This document shows positions 7,232 to 14,639 of a stretch of DNA of 18,939 nucleotides, piece by piece (within the stretch, counting starts at the first letter, position 1; every line of letters begins with the position of its first letter). Below the pieces are notes generated by a model. It saw only the letters and a list, made by a program, of their open reading frames with translations. It was not told the origin of the DNA and did not search any database. The stretch comes from Christensenella sp. UBA1782 (GTDB taxonomy: Bacteria; Bacillota; Clostridia; Christensenellales; DTU072), in the NCBI GenBank assembly GCA_002315475.1, contig DCGI01000099.1:10297-29235 (forward strand), given 5' to 3'. A program made the position numbers and the translations under genes.

Positions 7232-7831
7232 CTATCGACAGTGTGTCAATCTTTCAGCCTTTGCAAGAAATTCTTCGCGCGTAATGAGAAAATTCAGTGC
7301 GCTCATAAATGCTTTTGCGTTCATTCCTTCGGGAAGTCCGAATTCGCGTCCGAAAACGTCCCTGCGGGAAGCTGAATCCGCAGCGCCGGTAAGACCGAAG
7401 GCATACAGGTCAGAGACTGTTATTTTCTCTTTCGGTTCTGAGTTTTCGGAAACGGAGACCGCATATTTTTCAAAAATCGAGCGGATAATATCTGTGTCCG
7501 TTCCTTCAACACCCAAAACTCCTTCGGCAGAGGGCTCCGATTTGCGTTTTTCCTTGCCCCTGACGCGCGGCACGTACAGGCGTATGAGACGTTCGGGCGG
7601 AATCATTCCGCAGATGTGAGAGCGGATTACTCCTCCTGCCCCATCAGGATCTGTTAGAACGATAAGCTTGGTTTTCCCGGCAAGGGCACGTATGAGTGCC
7701 TTTTTTTCGTCGTTTCTGAAAATTCCGAAGCCGTCGGTTGTGATTATCTCTGCGTTAAGTACGCGCTCAAGCTTCAGGCGGTCGTATTTTCCCTCGACGA
7801 TTACGGGATAGGGAATATTGAGTTTTTCCAT
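7232..7831 (-). CDS. Toprim-domain RNase M5-like nuclease (DUF4093 type)
   Basis: A 199-residue protein. Its N-terminal Toprim domain has the catalytic Glu in VIVEGKYDRLKLERVL (E13) and the acidic pair in LIVLTDPDGAGG (D61, D63), with ITTDGFGIF between them. This opening is characteristic of RNase M5 (RnmV), which matures the ends of 5S rRNA in Gram-positive bacteria. The rest fits the Clostridia M5-like variant, where a DUF4093 domain is usual. I chose ATG 7831, four bases after the upstream U32 stop; a TTG at 7867 is in frame but would overlap. Canonical rnmV usually sits near ksgA, which is not seen here, so an exact functional match is likely but not proven. Confidence 0.85.
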   Translation of the reverse strand: MEKLNIPYPVIVEGKYDRLKLERVLNAEIITTDGFGIFRNDEKKALIRALAGKTKLIVLTDPDGAGGVIRSHICGMIPPERLIRLYVPRVRGKEKRKSEPSAEGVLGVEGTDTDIIRSIFEKYAVSVSENSEPKEKITVSDLYAFGLTGAADSASRRDVFGREFGLPEGMNAKAFMSALNFLITREEFLAKAERLTHCR

Positions 7832-7835
7832 GGCC

Positions 7836-9101
7836 TTATTCGCCTGCCCTGAGAATATCCCCGGCAAGTGGCTCGAAGGGAAGAGGCATATAGAATTTCA
7901 TCATAGGATGCGGGGCACAGTCTATTTCATTGCCCTCAGCGTCGAAAAGACGTTCAACCGTCAGTGCGCGTCCGGTTTTACCGGGGGAAATCATCTCGGC
8001 ACCGTCTCCGACAGACAGCTTGTTTCTCTGAGTAAAGCCGTAAAGAACGGTTCCGTCGGCTGAACTCAGGCTGTCGCCGTCGGCAATCGCAAGATAGGCC
8101 TTGTCCCTGACGTAGCCGGGCTTCGTCACCATCTGCGGATTCTTCATCGGGTCTTCGAAGAAGAAGCCCTCGGCATATTCGCGGTGAGACACGGATTCGA
8201 GCTCGTTCATAAGAGCGGGGTCGCTCGAAAATTCGCAGGGATTTCCTCCTGCCGCAACGAAGGCGTCAAGGGCATCGACAGCCATGCGGTAGGCGTTGCT
8301 GACGACGGCCGTGTAATAAGCGGACTTGATTCTTCCTTCGATTTTGAAGGAGGACACTCCTGCAGCTGCCAGCTGTCCGACTTTATTAATCATACACATA
8401 TCCTTTGAGGACATAATGAAGGTCCCGAGCTCGGTCTGCTCAACCGGAATCGGAGTATTCGGTCGTTTTTCTTCGTATATCGTATAATTCCAGCGGCAGG
8501 GCTGGGTGCAGGCCCCGCGGTTCGCGTCGCGGCCGGTCAGAGCATTCGACAGCATACATCTTCCGCTGTAAGAAACGCACATTGAGCCGTGAACGAAGGC
8601 TTCAAGCTCGATTTCATCGGGCAGTCTTTCGCGGATTCTGCGGATATCTTCAAGAGACAGCTCACGGGCAAGCACGAGTCTTGAAGCGCCGAGCTTTACC
8701 CATGCAAGGGCAGCTTCCGGACTGCATATGCTTGCCTGAGTGGAAATGTGCAGGTTTGCCCAGGGCAGAGTCTCTTTTATTTCGGTAAACACCCCGAGAT
8801 CGGCGATAATAAAGCCGTCCGGACGGATATTTTCCATTTCTCTGAGAAATTCACGGAATGCAGGGTATTCTTCGCCTCGCATAAGAGTGTTCGTCGTGAC
8901 GTACATCTTTTTGCCCTGCGAGTGAAGAAAAGACGCCGCTTCGGCAAGCTCTTCGACTGAGAAATTGTCCGCTGCGGCGCGCATTCCGAATTCCCGCCCG
9001 GCAAGATACACCGCATCCGCTCCGTAGCGGACTGCGGCGTGCATCTTTTCCGGATTACCGGCAGGAGACAGTATTTCGGGTTTTCGGTAAAAATTATTCA
9101 T
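7836..9101 (-). CDS. U32 family peptidase, TrhP/YegQ-like
   Basis: A 421-residue member of the U32 family. The signature EAFVHGSMCVSYSGRCMLSN contains C175 and C182; C198 and C202 follow in RGACTQPCRW. In TrhP and RlhA such a four-Cys set binds an iron-sulfur cluster. The N-terminal half is a TIM-barrel-like region opening KPEILSPAGNPEKMHAAVRYGADAVYL. In E. coli TrhP (YegQ) and the Bacillus homologues make 5-hydroxyuridine at tRNA position 34 from prephenate; RlhA hydroxylates 23S rRNA. The genome may carry other paralogues. Its ATG shares one base with the MBL stop (TAATG), so translation is coupled. Neighbours mnmE and thiI also modify tRNA, which supports an RNA-hydroxylation role over proteolysis. 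Confidence 0.88.
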   Translation of the reverse strand: MNNFYRKPEILSPAGNPEKMHAAVRYGADAVYLAGREFGMRAAADNFSVEELAEAASFLHSQGKKMYVTTNTLMRGEEYPAFREFLREMENIRPDGFIIADLGVFTEIKETLPWANLHISTQASICSPEAALAWVKLGASRLVLARELSLEDIRRIRERLPDEIELEAFVHGSMCVSYSGRCMLSNALTGRDANRGACTQPCRWNYTIYEEKRPNTPIPVEQTELGTFIMSSKDMCMINKVGQLAAAGVSSFKIEGRIKSAYYTAVVSNAYRMAVDALDAFVAAGGNPCEFSSDPALMNELESVSHREYAEGFFFEDPMKNPQMVTKPGYVRDKAYLAIADGDSLSSADGTVLYGFTQRNKLSVGDGAEMISPGKTGRALTVERLFDAEGNEIDCAPHPMMKFYMPLPFEPLAGDILRAGE

Positions 9102-10078
9102 TATGACTGTACTTCAAATTCGCCGTCGGGAGATACCTTGAGGTAAACGTCGCTTAAGGCGCAATTGACAAATTTTATTTTTTTGTATTCTTCAGGGAAA
9201 TTGGCTTCGGTATAAGCGGAAGCCGTTTCTGCCTGAGTTGTCAGAAGAATGTATTTCGGTCTGATTGACAGAACCCCGGCTGCGGCATCGTCTCTCAATA
9301 CACCGTGATGAGGCCACTTGAGAAAATCAACGTGGTCAAAGTAGTGGCGCCAAAGTTCAAGCATACGGTCAAAGCTTTCATCCTTGTGGAAGGAGGTGCG
9401 TTTCATGCTGTCGCCTGTGAAAAGCAGTCTTTTTCCGGCATAGCTGATTTTTACCCACAGCGAAGCGGAGTTCACAACGTAAGTTGCAACCTGTTTCGGG
9501 CTTGCATCGTCGCCGTAGCAGCCTTTTCTTATGATGTCGTTTATTTCATGTTCCGCTGACCAGTCCATATCGGGAGGCATAAGCGTTACCTTTGCCCCGG
9601 CGTACTCAAAGAATTCTCTGAATCCGCCCTCGGCTGCGAATTTAAGCTGATGCAGTGTCGCCTTCGGCTGATATTCGCTGATTGTATTCAGAAGGCGGTC
9701 GTGATATTTGACGTCACCGTATTCTGCATAAGGAGCTTCAAGCTTCGTCCAGGGGGGAAGATAAATATCGTCGAATTCAAACTTCTCACTGTCGGGAAGA
9801 ATGCATTCAATCGTTTCAACTATATGATCGACGTGATAATGCGAAACGACCCAGGTGATTCTGAGCTGTCCGTTGGGGGCAATGCTTTCTCTGAGCTTCA
9901 GAAGTCTGTCTTTCGTTGTCGTGCAGCCCTTCATTCCTCCGTCGAGCAGAAGAACGTGGCAGTTTAGTACGAAGATAAATCCGTCAGACTTGCCGATATC
10001 TTCGGGATGTGATACCATTATACCTCTGAGAACCCCGTCGCAGCGGCCCGCATGGCTGTAAAAATCATTGATTTCCAT
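9101..10078 (-). CDS. MBL-fold metallo-hydrolase of unknown substrate
   Basis: A 325-residue metallo-beta-lactamase-fold protein. The zinc motif is SHYHVDH (H80, H82, D84, H85). A metal-bridging Asp appears in LLFTGDSM (D223) and a further His in LKWPHHG (H257/H258), so a two-metal site looks intact. The WPHHG motif resembles the ComEC/Rec2-linked MBL branch, but no membrane segment is present, so a stand-alone soluble hydrolase is expected. AAGGAG sits about 6 bases before ATG 10078, which fixes the start. The stop overlaps the U32 gene start by one base. I do not recognise a specific function; tight coupling to the U32 gene is the best clue. Confidence 0.85.
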   Translation of the reverse strand: MEINDFYSHAGRCDGVLRGIMVSHPEDIGKSDGFIFVLNCHVLLLDGGMKGCTTTKDRLLKLRESIAPNGQLRITWVVSHYHVDHIVETIECILPDSEKFEFDDIYLPPWTKLEAPYAEYGDVKYHDRLLNTISEYQPKATLHQLKFAAEGGFREFFEYAGAKVTLMPPDMDWSAEHEINDIIRKGCYGDDASPKQVATYVVNSASLWVKISYAGKRLLFTGDSMKRTSFHKDESFDRMLELWRHYFDHVDFLKWPHHGVLRDDAAAGVLSIRPKYILLTTQAETASAYTEANFPEEYKKIKFVNCALSDVYLKVSPDGEFEVQS

Positions 10079-10139
10079 AATTTCTCCTTGATGTCAGAAT
10101 GTTTGGAAAATTGCCGGACTGTGCAGCCGTCACTCTGAA

Positions 10140-10160
10140 AATACCGTAAATTCCGGTATT
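10140..10160 (-). terminator. Weak terminator-like hairpin after thiI
   Basis: AATACCG (10140-10146) and CGGTATT (10154-10160) form a 7-bp stem with a 7-base loop. On the - strand it is followed by only a short TTTT stretch. It lies 16 bases after the thiI stop, in the roughly 97-base gap before the MBL gene. It may be a weak terminator or a processing site that separates the two groups. Confidence 0.4.
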
Positions 10161-10175
10161 CAAGAGTAATACTGC

Positions 10176-11381
10176 TTATTCAGCACTGTTTTTGTAAAAT
10201 GGTGAAATTTTGATTGTTTCGGCACTTGCGAGAGCCGCATTTATTCTTGATTCAATGTCGATTTTTTCCTCTTCGGCGCAGACCTTCGGAATTTCGGGTC
10301 TGGTCTTGGGATGCTTGGGAGTGAATACCGTGCAGCAGTCCTCGTAGGGAAGAATTGAGGTTTCAAAGGTTCCCACGCGGCGGGCAACGGTGATGATCTC
10401 CTCTTTATCCATACCAATGCAGGGACGGAAAACGGGCATACCGACAACCGAATCGGTGACGGCCAGTGCTTCCATGGTCTGAGAAGCAACCTGTCCCATG
10501 CTTTCGCCGGTGATGAGAGCTCCGCATTCGTCGGAAACGGCAAGCTTTTCGGCTATTCTCATCATATAGCGGCGAAGAAGGAGCGTAAAGTAATCCTCGT
10601 TGCAGGCCTTTGTGAGCTCCTCTTCAATCTCGGTGAGAGAGACGATATGAAGCATAATCGTGCCCGACCAGCGGGAAACCTGCTTTGCAAGCTCGATAAC
10701 CTTTTCACGGGCCTGAATGCTGGTATATGGAAAGGCTTCGAAATACACGGCGTTGAGCTGAACTCCGCGCTTGGCCATCATCCAGCCGGCAACGGGGGAG
10801 TCGATTCCGCCGGAAAGCAGCAGCATTCCGCGGCCGTTGCAGCCGACGGGCATACCGCCTGCGGCGTGCTCCTGACCTGCGCTGATATAAGCGGCGTCAT
10901 CTCTGATTTCGACCTTTACGACGACGTCCGGATTGTGAACGTCAACGCTGAGGTTCGGGAAGGCGGCAAGCAGAGCCCCTCCGAGTTCTGCGCTGATTTC
11001 AAAGGAGCGCATGGGGAAGCGCTTGTCGGCTCTCTTGGTTTCGACCTTAAAGGTTTTTATCGAAGAAAGCTTTTCTGAAAGATAAGTAAGCGCGGTTTCG
11101 CGGATTTTGTCAAAATTCTTTTCGGCTTCGGCGCATCGTGCAACCGCAATAATGCCGAAGGTCCTCATAACCGTCTTGTATGCCTGCTCTGAAGTATCCT
11201 CATCAGGCTCGAAACCGGGAGCCGGCTCAACGAAAATCACACTCTGACCCGAGCTTACGCGGTACTTTCCGATTCTTTGAAGACGGAATCTCAGTTCGCG
11301 GCGAAGGAGTCCCTCAAATGATGCGCGGTTGGCACCCTTGAGGATGATTTCGCCGTATTTGCAAAGGAAAATCTCACGCAT
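10176..11381 (-). CDS. thiI: tRNA 4-thiouridine synthase ThiI
   Basis: A 401-residue enzyme that makes 4-thiouridine at position 8 of tRNA; in some bacteria the same protein also supplies sulfur for thiamine. An N-terminal ferredoxin-like segment (MREIFLCKYGEIILKGANR) is followed by a THUMP domain at about 60-165 and the PP-loop ATP motif SGGIDSP at 190-196. A Cys pair lies at 349-350 (EDCCTVFTPKHP). The rhodanese domain of the E. coli type is missing, as in most Gram-positive ThiI. I chose ATG 11381, which gives the standard N-terminus; the frame is open upstream to 11432. The start overlaps the DUF2007 stop by 8 bases. Confidence 0.96.
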   Translation of the reverse strand: MREIFLCKYGEIILKGANRASFEGLLRRELRFRLQRIGKYRVSSGQSVIFVEPAPGFEPDEDTSEQAYKTVMRTFGIIAVARCAEAEKNFDKIRETALTYLSEKLSSIKTFKVETKRADKRFPMRSFEISAELGGALLAAFPNLSVDVHNPDVVVKVEIRDDAAYISAGQEHAAGGMPVGCNGRGMLLLSGGIDSPVAGWMMAKRGVQLNAVYFEAFPYTSIQAREKVIELAKQVSRWSGTIMLHIVSLTEIEEELTKACNEDYFTLLLRRYMMRIAEKLAVSDECGALITGESMGQVASQTMEALAVTDSVVGMPVFRPCIGMDKEEIITVARRVGTFETSILPYEDCCTVFTPKHPKTRPEIPKVCAEEEKIDIESRINAALASAETIKISPFYKNSAE

Positions 11382-11808
11382 TGACCTTGTCCTCCGGCTT
11401 TTCGTCGGCAGCGTCGGCATCGGAGCCCGCATTTTCGCCCTGAGCGTCTGCGCCGTCCGCTTCTTCTTCGTCCGGAACGAGCAAAGCTGTGGCTGCGTCG
11501 AGCATTTCCGTCGGAACGTAAAAATCCGAACCGAAAACGCTGTATCCCATCATAACGCGTTTCCAGGCTTCAGACTCGCCGTCGCGGATTGCATACGGGA
11601 TATTGGAGGCCTGAAGTATGCTTTTGATTACCGAAGCCTCTGCGTTATCCTGAGCCGTGATAAGCTTGGAATAGCAGATTTCACCTTCCATAATCGTCGG
11701 TATTTCCTCTTTTGTTTCACCGAGGTCAACGATTTCGCTGTCTATTTCGTCTGTGCTCTTGTTTTCTTCGGGATACCAGACGTCAGATCTTCTATTGAAT
11801 AAACTCAT
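11374..11808 (-). CDS. DUF2007 domain protein
   Basis: A small acidic protein of 144 residues from ATG 11808 (MSLFNRRSDVW); ATG 11820 is an alternative that adds MVIK. The central part (SKLITAQDNAEASVIKSILQASNIPYAIRD...GYSVFGSDFYVPTEMLDAATALL) matches the DUF2007 fold, a small alpha/beta domain often called putative signal-transducing protein, with no known biochemical activity. The C-terminal ~30 residues are a very acidic Ala/Asp/Glu tail. The stop overlaps the thiI start. A 9-bp hairpin stands just upstream, and I see no ribosome-binding site. Function is unknown; it could act with ThiI, but nothing proves that. Confidence 0.75.
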   Translation of the reverse strand: MSLFNRRSDVWYPEENKSTDEIDSEIVDLGETKEEIPTIMEGEICYSKLITAQDNAEASVIKSILQASNIPYAIRDGESEAWKRVMMGYSVFGSDFYVPTEMLDAATALLVPDEEEADGADAQGENAGSDADAADEKPEDKVNA

Positions 11809-11820
11809 TTTTATGACCAT

Positions 11821-11841
11821 AGCTTTTGCGAAGCAAAAGCT
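11821..11841. other. Short perfect hairpin before the DUF2007 gene
   Basis: AGCTTTTGC (11821-11829) and GCAAAAGCT (11833-11841) pair over 9 bp with a 3-base loop (GAA on the + strand, TTC on the - strand). It ends next to the possible ATG at 11820 and 12 bases from ATG 11808. There is no T run. It may hide or position the start region of the DUF2007-thiI transcript. The remaining bases to 11960 show no clear promoter or gene. Confidence 0.5.
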
Positions 11842-11960
11842 TCCTTATACCCTCTATTCGGAAAGAAAGCTTCCCGCATCGGACTTGCGCTGTTTTATCG
11901 GCGGATTTTTGAAACCGCGCTTGCAAATCGGAGCCGGGAAGTTTTACTTTCAGACGTTTC

Positions 11961-13046
11961 TCAATTCTTATAATAGTTCGGGAAGAGTGTTTCCCAGACC
12001 TTCATACAGCCGATGGTATCGGCGATGGAGGTGTGTGCTATGCCGTCCCAGGCAATTTCGAAGCAGGCCATGGCGTCCGTAAGACTTGCGTGAACGACGT
12101 CAGGACGGTGCTCCTGAGTGTATCTGACGAATTCGGAGGCACAGTCTCTGACCTTATCCTTAAGTGCGAGTCTTTCTTCCTCAGTGTCGTAGATGTATTT
12201 GATGTGGCTGTAGTCGGTTGAAACGCCGTATGCGATAATATTGTCGGCACCGGCAAATATATTTTTGATCTCAGGGGTCAGTTCATCAATCGTTCTGGCA
12301 TCCTTGACCATATCGGGAGTGATACCGTGAATCTTTTCGGTTCGCTTCCACTTTTTCGTGTGTGTAGGACGAACCAGTGTGTCCATAATTTTCTCACCGA
12401 AGGCATTGTAAATGCTGACGGACAGAATTTCATCGTGATCGTAAAAGCCTGTCAGCTCAAGGTCGAAGAAGAGAACGCGTGAGCGGTCCATATTGTAAGC
12501 GGCATTGCGGTGAGCGTCCCCCTCTGCACGTCTTACAGCAAGATCCTCTTCGTAGCAGCTGCGGCAGAGCTTGCGTCTGAATCTGACGTCCTTTCCGCAC
12601 TTTACGCACTTGAGCGGCTGGCGGATTGTTGTCTGCTTGTCGTAGAAGTATATGATTGATTTGTCCGTCTGGCGGCGTGTAAACGCAACGGGCTCTTCAA
12701 AAAGTTCAAGATGCATGGCAGTCAGGCGGTCCGCTGAATAATATCCCGCGGAGGCGGCCTTCTTTACCGTCATCCTCTTGATAAGGCTTCCCGAAGGCAG
12801 CGTCAGTTCTTCGTGCTTACCTTCTGAATTGAGCCAAAGCTCAGGGTCTTCGTCGACGGCTGTCTCAGGATCGAACCAGAGCTTGATACTGCCGTCGTTG
12901 AGCTGTGAATATGCGATTGGGTTCCCTCCGGGAGCCAGATGCATCATTCTCAGCGTCTCTCTGTCGAGATAGTTCTTAATCTGCGCCTCGCGGGAGTTGG
13001 TCTGAGTTACAACCGCACCCGATCGCAGTCTTACCGTGTCTTTCAT
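11961..13046 (-). CDS. DEDDh 3'-5' exonuclease with zinc ribbon and unknown N-terminal domain
   Basis: A 361-residue protein in three parts. Residues 1-140 form an N-terminal region I do not recognise. A zinc-ribbon-like insert has C147, C150, C161 and C164 (CVKC...CRSC). A DnaQ-like exonuclease covers about 188-361: Exo I FFDLELTG (D195, E197), the IHGIT element at 239-243, Exo II YGVSTDYSHI (D278) and Exo III HTSIADT (H338, D343). The H-x4-D spacing marks the DEDDh class, and all metal ligands are present. Such enzymes trim single-stranded DNA or RNA. GGAGG lies 4 bases before the ATG. Upstream is the lipoprotein gene; downstream, after a 140-base gap, is DUF2007-thiI. Confidence 0.85.
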   Translation of the reverse strand: MKDTVRLRSGAVVTQTNSREAQIKNYLDRETLRMMHLAPGGNPIAYSQLNDGSIKLWFDPETAVDEDPELWLNSEGKHEELTLPSGSLIKRMTVKKAASAGYYSADRLTAMHLELFEEPVAFTRRQTDKSIIYFYDKQTTIRQPLKCVKCGKDVRFRRKLCRSCYEEDLAVRRAEGDAHRNAAYNMDRSRVLFFDLELTGFYDHDEILSVSIYNAFGEKIMDTLVRPTHTKKWKRTEKIHGITPDMVKDARTIDELTPEIKNIFAGADNIIAYGVSTDYSHIKYIYDTEEERLALKDKVRDCASEFVRYTQEHRPDVVHASLTDAMACFEIAWDGIAHTSIADTIGCMKVWETLFPNYYKN

Positions 13047-13061
13047 GTTGCCTCCGTTTTT

Positions 13062-13077
13062 ACCGCCGGCAGGCGGT
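13062..13077 (-). other. Small GC-rich hairpin in the leader of the exonuclease gene
   Basis: ACCGCC (13062-13067) and GGCGGT (13072-13077) pair over 6 bp with a 4-base loop, just upstream of the GGAGG ribosome-binding site. On the - strand it is followed by AAAA, not T, so it is not a terminator. Its role is unknown. Confidence 0.35.
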
Positions 13078-13121
13078 TAGTTTTCGCTTTTTGCTTTTTT
13101 GTGCCGCAGCGAAGAAGAAAA

Positions 13122-13151
13122 TATATACAGTCAGTCAGGGAAGGAGTTCAA
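13122..13151 (-). promoter_or_regulatory. Weak candidate promoter for the exonuclease gene
   Basis: On the - strand TTGAAC (13146-13151) and TATATA (13122-13127) are 18 bases apart. Each matches the consensus only partly, and the -35 box lies inside a hairpin. It would place the start about 75-85 bases before the ATG. Confidence is low. Confidence 0.3.
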
Positions 13152-13175
13152 AAGTCTGAGTTTTGTGCTCCTTCC
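13139..13175. other. Two-part hairpin between the lipoprotein and exonuclease genes
   Basis: GGAAGGAG (13139-13146) pairs with CTCCTTCC (13168-13175) over 8 bp. After a 2x2 internal loop, CAAAA (13149-13153) pairs with TTTTG (13161-13165) around a 7-base loop. It lies 16 bases after the lipoprotein stop. No T run follows on either strand, so it is more likely an mRNA stabiliser or processing site than a terminator. Confidence 0.5.
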
Positions 13176-13190
13176 GCAAAACCGTGAATA

Positions 13191-14390
13191 TCAGAAATAA
13201 GGATTTGCCTTGACCGAAGCAATCGTGTGCTTTTCTTTGACTTCGGAATCAATCTTAATCTGCTCGTTCAGCTCTTTCTGCTTTTCTTCGATGAAAGAAA
13301 GGAAGAAAGGAGTTTTTACGTATTCGGAAAAGCTTACGTATTCGCCGATTGAGGAATCGTAAAAGCTGAAGAAATCGGCGTTTGCTGTCTTGGAATAGGC
13401 TCCTGAGTCAAGCTCGAGCTTTCTGATGATATGAAGTGTGTGTTCAAGCTCGACAAGCTTGTATTCGCCGGCGTTCATATCGAGCAGAGTTTCGTAAAGG
13501 GTCGTTGCATCGTCCCCGGAAGAATAAACGGTGTCGCTTGACAGGTAAATTCCGTTTGTATAGCTTGTGCTTTCGGTGTTTTCATTGTACTGTGCGAGAA
13601 CCGTGGAAAAGCTTTCGCCGTTGTTAAGCTTAGTGAGGGCTTCATTAGCCTTGGCTCTTGCGGCTTCGGTTTCCGCAACGCTCATTTCACGGTAGGAAAT
13701 CTGACCTTCGGAATCGGTGATGTACGTTCCGTCATCGGCCTTTTCAGGGCATTCGTCAAGGAAGATGCAAATCTGCTCCATACGGACGTAAGTCTTCTCG
13801 TAGTATGCTTCGAGGTCGGCGGAGGAGATTTCTTCGGGGCCTCCTTTGCCGAAAAGATAGTCCTGAAGAGCGGAAATCTTTGCATCCGTTTCGTAGCAGG
13901 CGCGAAGAGTGGCAAGATTGAAGCCGTATTCTGCAAGAATTACGTTGAATTCGTTTTCTGAACCTGAAGCATAATCCTCAATCATTCCGTCGATATATTC
14001 GTCAATGCTTTCTTTTTCATCTTTGGAGATGGAAAGACCGTACTCGTCAAACAGATAAAGAGCAACGAGATATGTCATTGCATTCTGGTAGATGTAATCT
14101 GTGAATCTTGAATCGTATGTTTCGTCGGTGCCGTTACCTTCCGTGTATGTCAGCTTCCAGAAATCGTCGGATGATGATACTCCGTACGCTTCCTGCAGGG
14201 CTGAACCGTATGCGTATTCAAACTGAGCCTTGTATCTGGAAAGCCAGAAAACGAACATGTTTTCGCTGATTTCTGTTTTTCCGAGCTTGAGCATTGCTTC
14301 ACCGGTTGAATTGCAGCTGCAAAGAGAAATAGAGAGAAGCATGCAAAGGGCAAGCAGCATAGATGTCAGTCTGCCTGAAAATTTCTTCAT
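13191..14390 (-). CDS. PrsA/SurA-like peptidylprolyl-isomerase lipoprotein
   Basis: A 399-residue secreted lipoprotein. The signal peptide MKKFSGRLTSMLLALCMLLS leads to a lipobox with Cys26 (LCSC). An all-helical SurA-N-like region spans about 35-200. A parvulin-like segment follows at about 200-345 (RMEQICIFLDE, AKANEALTKLNNGESFSTVLAQYNENTE, YKLVELEHTLHIIRKLE). The rotamase core is recognisable but loosely conserved, so isomerase activity is not certain. A charged coiled-coil-like tail ends it. Role: folding of proteins crossing the membrane on the outer face. I chose ATG 14390, which starts the signal peptide and has GAAAGG about 8 bases upstream; the frame extends to 14429 without a signal. 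A clear promoter precedes it. Confidence 0.85.
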   Translation of the reverse strand: MKKFSGRLTSMLLALCMLLSISLCSCNSTGEAMLKLGKTEISENMFVFWLSRYKAQFEYAYGSALQEAYGVSSSDDFWKLTYTEGNGTDETYDSRFTDYIYQNAMTYLVALYLFDEYGLSISKDEKESIDEYIDGMIEDYASGSENEFNVILAEYGFNLATLRACYETDAKISALQDYLFGKGGPEEISSADLEAYYEKTYVRMEQICIFLDECPEKADDGTYITDSEGQISYREMSVAETEAARAKANEALTKLNNGESFSTVLAQYNENTESTSYTNGIYLSSDTVYSSGDDATTLYETLLDMNAGEYKLVELEHTLHIIRKLELDSGAYSKTANADFFSFYDSSIGEYVSFSEYVKTPFFLSFIEEKQKELNEQIKIDSEVKEKHTIASVKANPYF

Positions 14391-14435
14391 TTGGGATACC
14401 TTTCCGTCCGTTTTTGCATATAAAAACACTTTTAC

Positions 14436-14457
14436 AGTATAATCATATAATTATACT
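14436..14457. promoter_or_regulatory. Palindrome overlapping the lipoprotein -10 box
   Basis: AGTATAAT (14436-14443) and ATTATACT (14450-14457) are perfect 8-base inverted arms separated by CATATA. The right arm contains the - strand -10 box and the left arm gives a perfect TATAAT on the + strand. It could be an operator for a dimeric regulator or the mark of divergent -10 boxes. The + strand -35 (TTGCAT, 14414-14419, spacer 18) is weak. Confidence 0.4.
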
Positions 14458-14478
14458 ATAAAAAAGCATTTTTGTAAA
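14450..14478 (-). promoter_or_regulatory. Sigma-A-type promoter for the lipoprotein gene
   Basis: On the - strand TTTACA (14473-14478) and TATAAT (14450-14455) have a 17-base spacer. The start would fall near 14443, about 50 bases before the ATG at 14390. This promoter may serve the lipoprotein and, by read-through, the genes that follow. Confidence 0.78.
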
Positions 14479-14574
14479 TATAAAAGCTTGTCGGTTTTGT
14501 GATTTTATACAAAATGTTTGGAGAAAAGAGAAAAAAGCGGCGGATTTGTGCTGTTTGTGAGACAATATAGCGCT

Positions 14575-14619
14575 GTGACATTCTTTCTTTGCAATTCGAG
14601 GCCGAAAGAATGCAGTCAC
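14575..14619. repeat. Hairpin element, copy 1 (ATTCTTT arms)
   Basis: GTGACATTCTTTC (14575-14587) faces GAAAGAAT-GCA-GTCAC (14604-14619): a 13-bp stem interrupted by a 3-base bulge, with a 16-base loop. The core CATTCTTT...GCCGAAAGAATGCAG recurs in copy 2 about 60 bases on, so the two look like diverged copies of one short element. Confidence 0.6.
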
Positions 14620-14639
14620 GACCGACGCCGGCGGCGGGG

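Noticed and set aside
7146..7619. A 157-codon + strand frame beginning in the tandem repeat
   Set aside because: It is antisense to the RNase M5-like gene, its start is repeat sequence, and the translation shows no family motif.
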